Source: Flammeovirgaceae bacterium BBD 1991-12
Lineage (GTDB): Bacteria > Bacteroidota > Bacteroidia > Cytophagales > Cyclobacteriaceae
Direction of reading: 5' to 3'
DNA: 64,000 nt
NCBI GenBank assembly: GCA_001657315.1
Contig: LYSV01000006.1
Location: forward strand, 28,668 to 92,667
The translations under genes were made by a program, and so were the position numbers. Position 1 is the first letter of the stretch; each line of letters opens with the position of its first letter. This document shows, one piece after another, positions 63,132-64,000 of the stretch. Under the pieces are notes generated by a model. That model had not been told where the DNA came from, did not search any database, and saw only the letters and a program-made list of their open reading frames with translations.

Positions 63132-63744
63132 TAAACCAGGTTATGATCTCGTTGGGGTGATTAACATGAAATGTCTGGATTCCCAGTGATTGTGCGGATC
63201 TGATGTTATCCGGGTTATCGTCAAAAAACAGTGTTTCCGAGGCCTCAATGTTCCTATCCCTCAGCACATACTCATAGATCTCAGGATCCGGTTTTCTCAT
63301 GCCTACCCGGTGGGAATAGTATTCAGTATCAAATAATTCACCGAAAGATCCGATACCGTTTGCTGCGAGTTTAGGCATTACGTAATCCAGATGAATATCA
63401 TTGGTATTGCTCAGCAGATAGAGCGGATACTGTTTTCCAAGGGCCTTCAGTAGTTGTATCCTCTCGCCCGGCAGATCCAGGATCATTGCATTCCACATCT
63501 GATCTATCATCTTATCACTTACTTCATCAGCAGCCTGCCCACGAATAAATTCGCGAAACCCGTCATCGGACAGCTCACCCTTTTCATGCTGTTTGAATCT
63601 ATCGTCATGATGGAAAAGATCAAGAGCCTTTTCATAGGGCGAACCCATCATTTGAGCCAGTTGCTGAACCGTCAGGGAAGTATCCAGATCAACAATAACG
63701 CCCCCGAGGTCAAAGATAATATGGCGAATTTCTGCCTTTTTCAA
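63124..63744 (-). CDS. HAD-superfamily phosphatase
   Basis: 206 residues from TTG 63744; the frame extends to ATG 63804, but family proteins begin right at KKAEIRHIIFDLGGVIVDLD and the extra 20 residues are low quality. HAD motifs: I FDLGGVIVDLD, II LYLLSNTND, III-IV RKPDPEIYEYVL and ETLFFDDNPDN. The cap is a small helical (subclass I) domain. It resembles YihX/epoxide-hydrolase-like alpha-D-glucose-1-phosphate phosphatases, where DLGGVIVDxD is usual; the substrate is not certain. Cytoplasmic, coupled to the M50 gene. Confidence 0.88.
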   Translation of the reverse strand: MKKAEIRHIIFDLGGVIVDLDTSLTVQQLAQMMGSPYEKALDLFHHDDRFKQHEKGELSDDGFREFIRGQAADEVSDKMIDQMWNAMILDLPGERIQLLKALGKQYPLYLLSNTNDIHLDYVMPKLAANGIGSFGELFDTEYYSHRVGMRKPDPEIYEYVLRDRNIEASETLFFDDNPDNIRSAQSLGIQTFHVNHPNEIITWFNG

Positions 63745-63838
63745 TTTTAAATAATTTGTTTGGCTAATTTTGGGCAAATATGTAACATTGCACACCCAAA
63801 ACAAAGGTGAATGGAGGTAGATTTCACCGCCATTATTG

Positions 63839-63912
63839 GGGCCCTTAGCTCAGTTGGTTAGAGCACCTGACTCATAATCAGGGGGTCGCTGGTTCGAGCC
63901 CAGCAGGGCCCA
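63839..63912 (+). tRNA. tRNA with anticodon CAT (Ile2 or elongator Met)
   Basis: A 74-base cloverleaf: acceptor GGGCCCT/AGGGCCC, discriminator A, D-arm GCTC-AGTTGGTTA-GAGC, anticodon stem CCTGA/TCAGG with loop CTCATAA, T-arm ending CTGG-TTCGAGC-CCAG. CCA is not encoded. Anticodon CAT reads AUG, or AUA if the C is modified to lysidine. The acceptor/TY-arm text (CTTAGCTC, GTCGCTGG...CCAGCAGGG) is closer to E. coli tRNA-Ile2 than to elongator tRNA-Met. It is not the initiator, since the anticodon stem lacks the three G-C pairs. Confidence 0.93.
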
Positions 63913-63919
63913 CACGATT

Positions 63920-63959
63920 GGACTTCTTCCATTTTTTGGTTGGAGTCCTTTCTTTTTAT
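63920..63959 (+). terminator. Putative terminator after the tRNA
   Basis: GGACT (63920-63924) pairs with AGTCC (63944-63948), with TCCA/TGG pairing inside, followed directly by TTTCTTTTTAT. A weak but suitable intrinsic terminator eight bases after the tRNA. Confidence 0.6.
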
Positions 63960-64000
63960 ACACACCTTTTCCCCACTCCCCACCGCACAATCCATCCCCA

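Overview
The window is a stretch of chromosome from a Bacteroidota bacterium, most likely Cytophagales (Fulvivirga/Flammeovirgaceae-like; the exact genus is inference). Reasons: four proteins end in, or resemble ending in, type IX secretion (T9SS) sorting domains; a PorE-like TPR/propeller/OmpA protein is present; several genes have the Bacteroidota -7 box TAnnTTTG; Shine-Dalgarno sequences are weak; and families such as DUF4173, DUF4349 and M43 cytophagalysin-like proteases occur. Typical chromosomal housekeeping genes (hemL, guaA, queA, miaE, mrp, nfu, ddl, a tRNA) are mixed with accessory blocks.

Layout. 1-4.4 kb: the 3' end of a DUF1501 gene, an XRE regulator, two small genes with non-ATG starts, a DUF4349 lipoprotein, and a membrane protein translationally coupled to a winged-helix regulator. 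4.5-9.5 kb: a co-directional run made of a B12-binding radical SAM gene (apparently frameshifted near 5700), a DUF4173 membrane protein, a decaying stretch with a degraded membrane gene, a pseudogene and a tiny membrane ORF, then DUF1361 and diacylglycerol kinase. The radical SAM gene and the regulator operon share an almost identical palindrome plus 5' leader, suggesting one regulon. 9.6-14.6 kb (minus): rhodanese, hemL, a TPR/periplasmic-binding protein and guaA. 15-18 kb: a TIGR03032-like protein, a LysE exporter, an alpha/beta hydrolase and the remnant of an ECF sigma factor. 18-22.4 kb (minus): three tandem secreted amidohydrolase-fold proteins, of which only the middle one keeps the metal-binding HxH. 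22.6-24.7 kb: queA and a VapBC-like toxin-antitoxin pair with a clear operator. 24.7-27 kb (minus): the PorE-like protein.

27.8-51.6 kb is the most striking region: six tightly packed, partly overlapping plus-strand genes encoding (1) a nucleotide-transporter-like membrane protein fused to HEAT repeats and a cNMP-binding-like domain, (2) a protein of three TIR/DUF4062-like domains, (3) an nSTAND1 NTPase with a transmembrane segment, a long coiled coil and a WD40 propeller, (4) a TPR plus outer-membrane beta-barrel protein, (5) a repeat-rich lipoprotein, and (6) a 4584-residue T9SS-secreted repeat protein. The gene order runs from inner membrane and cytoplasm to outer membrane and surface. This looks like a trans-envelope signalling or defence/conflict system that pairs a STAND-type sensor with a giant surface protein; the function is inference.

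51.6-64 kb: a small secreted protein, miaE, the Fe-S carriers mrp and nfu, an M43 metalloprotease with an unusual start, ddl, a PASTA protein, another T9SS-sorted protein, a rhodanese, an M50 site-2 protease, a HAD phosphatase and a tRNA with anticodon CAT.
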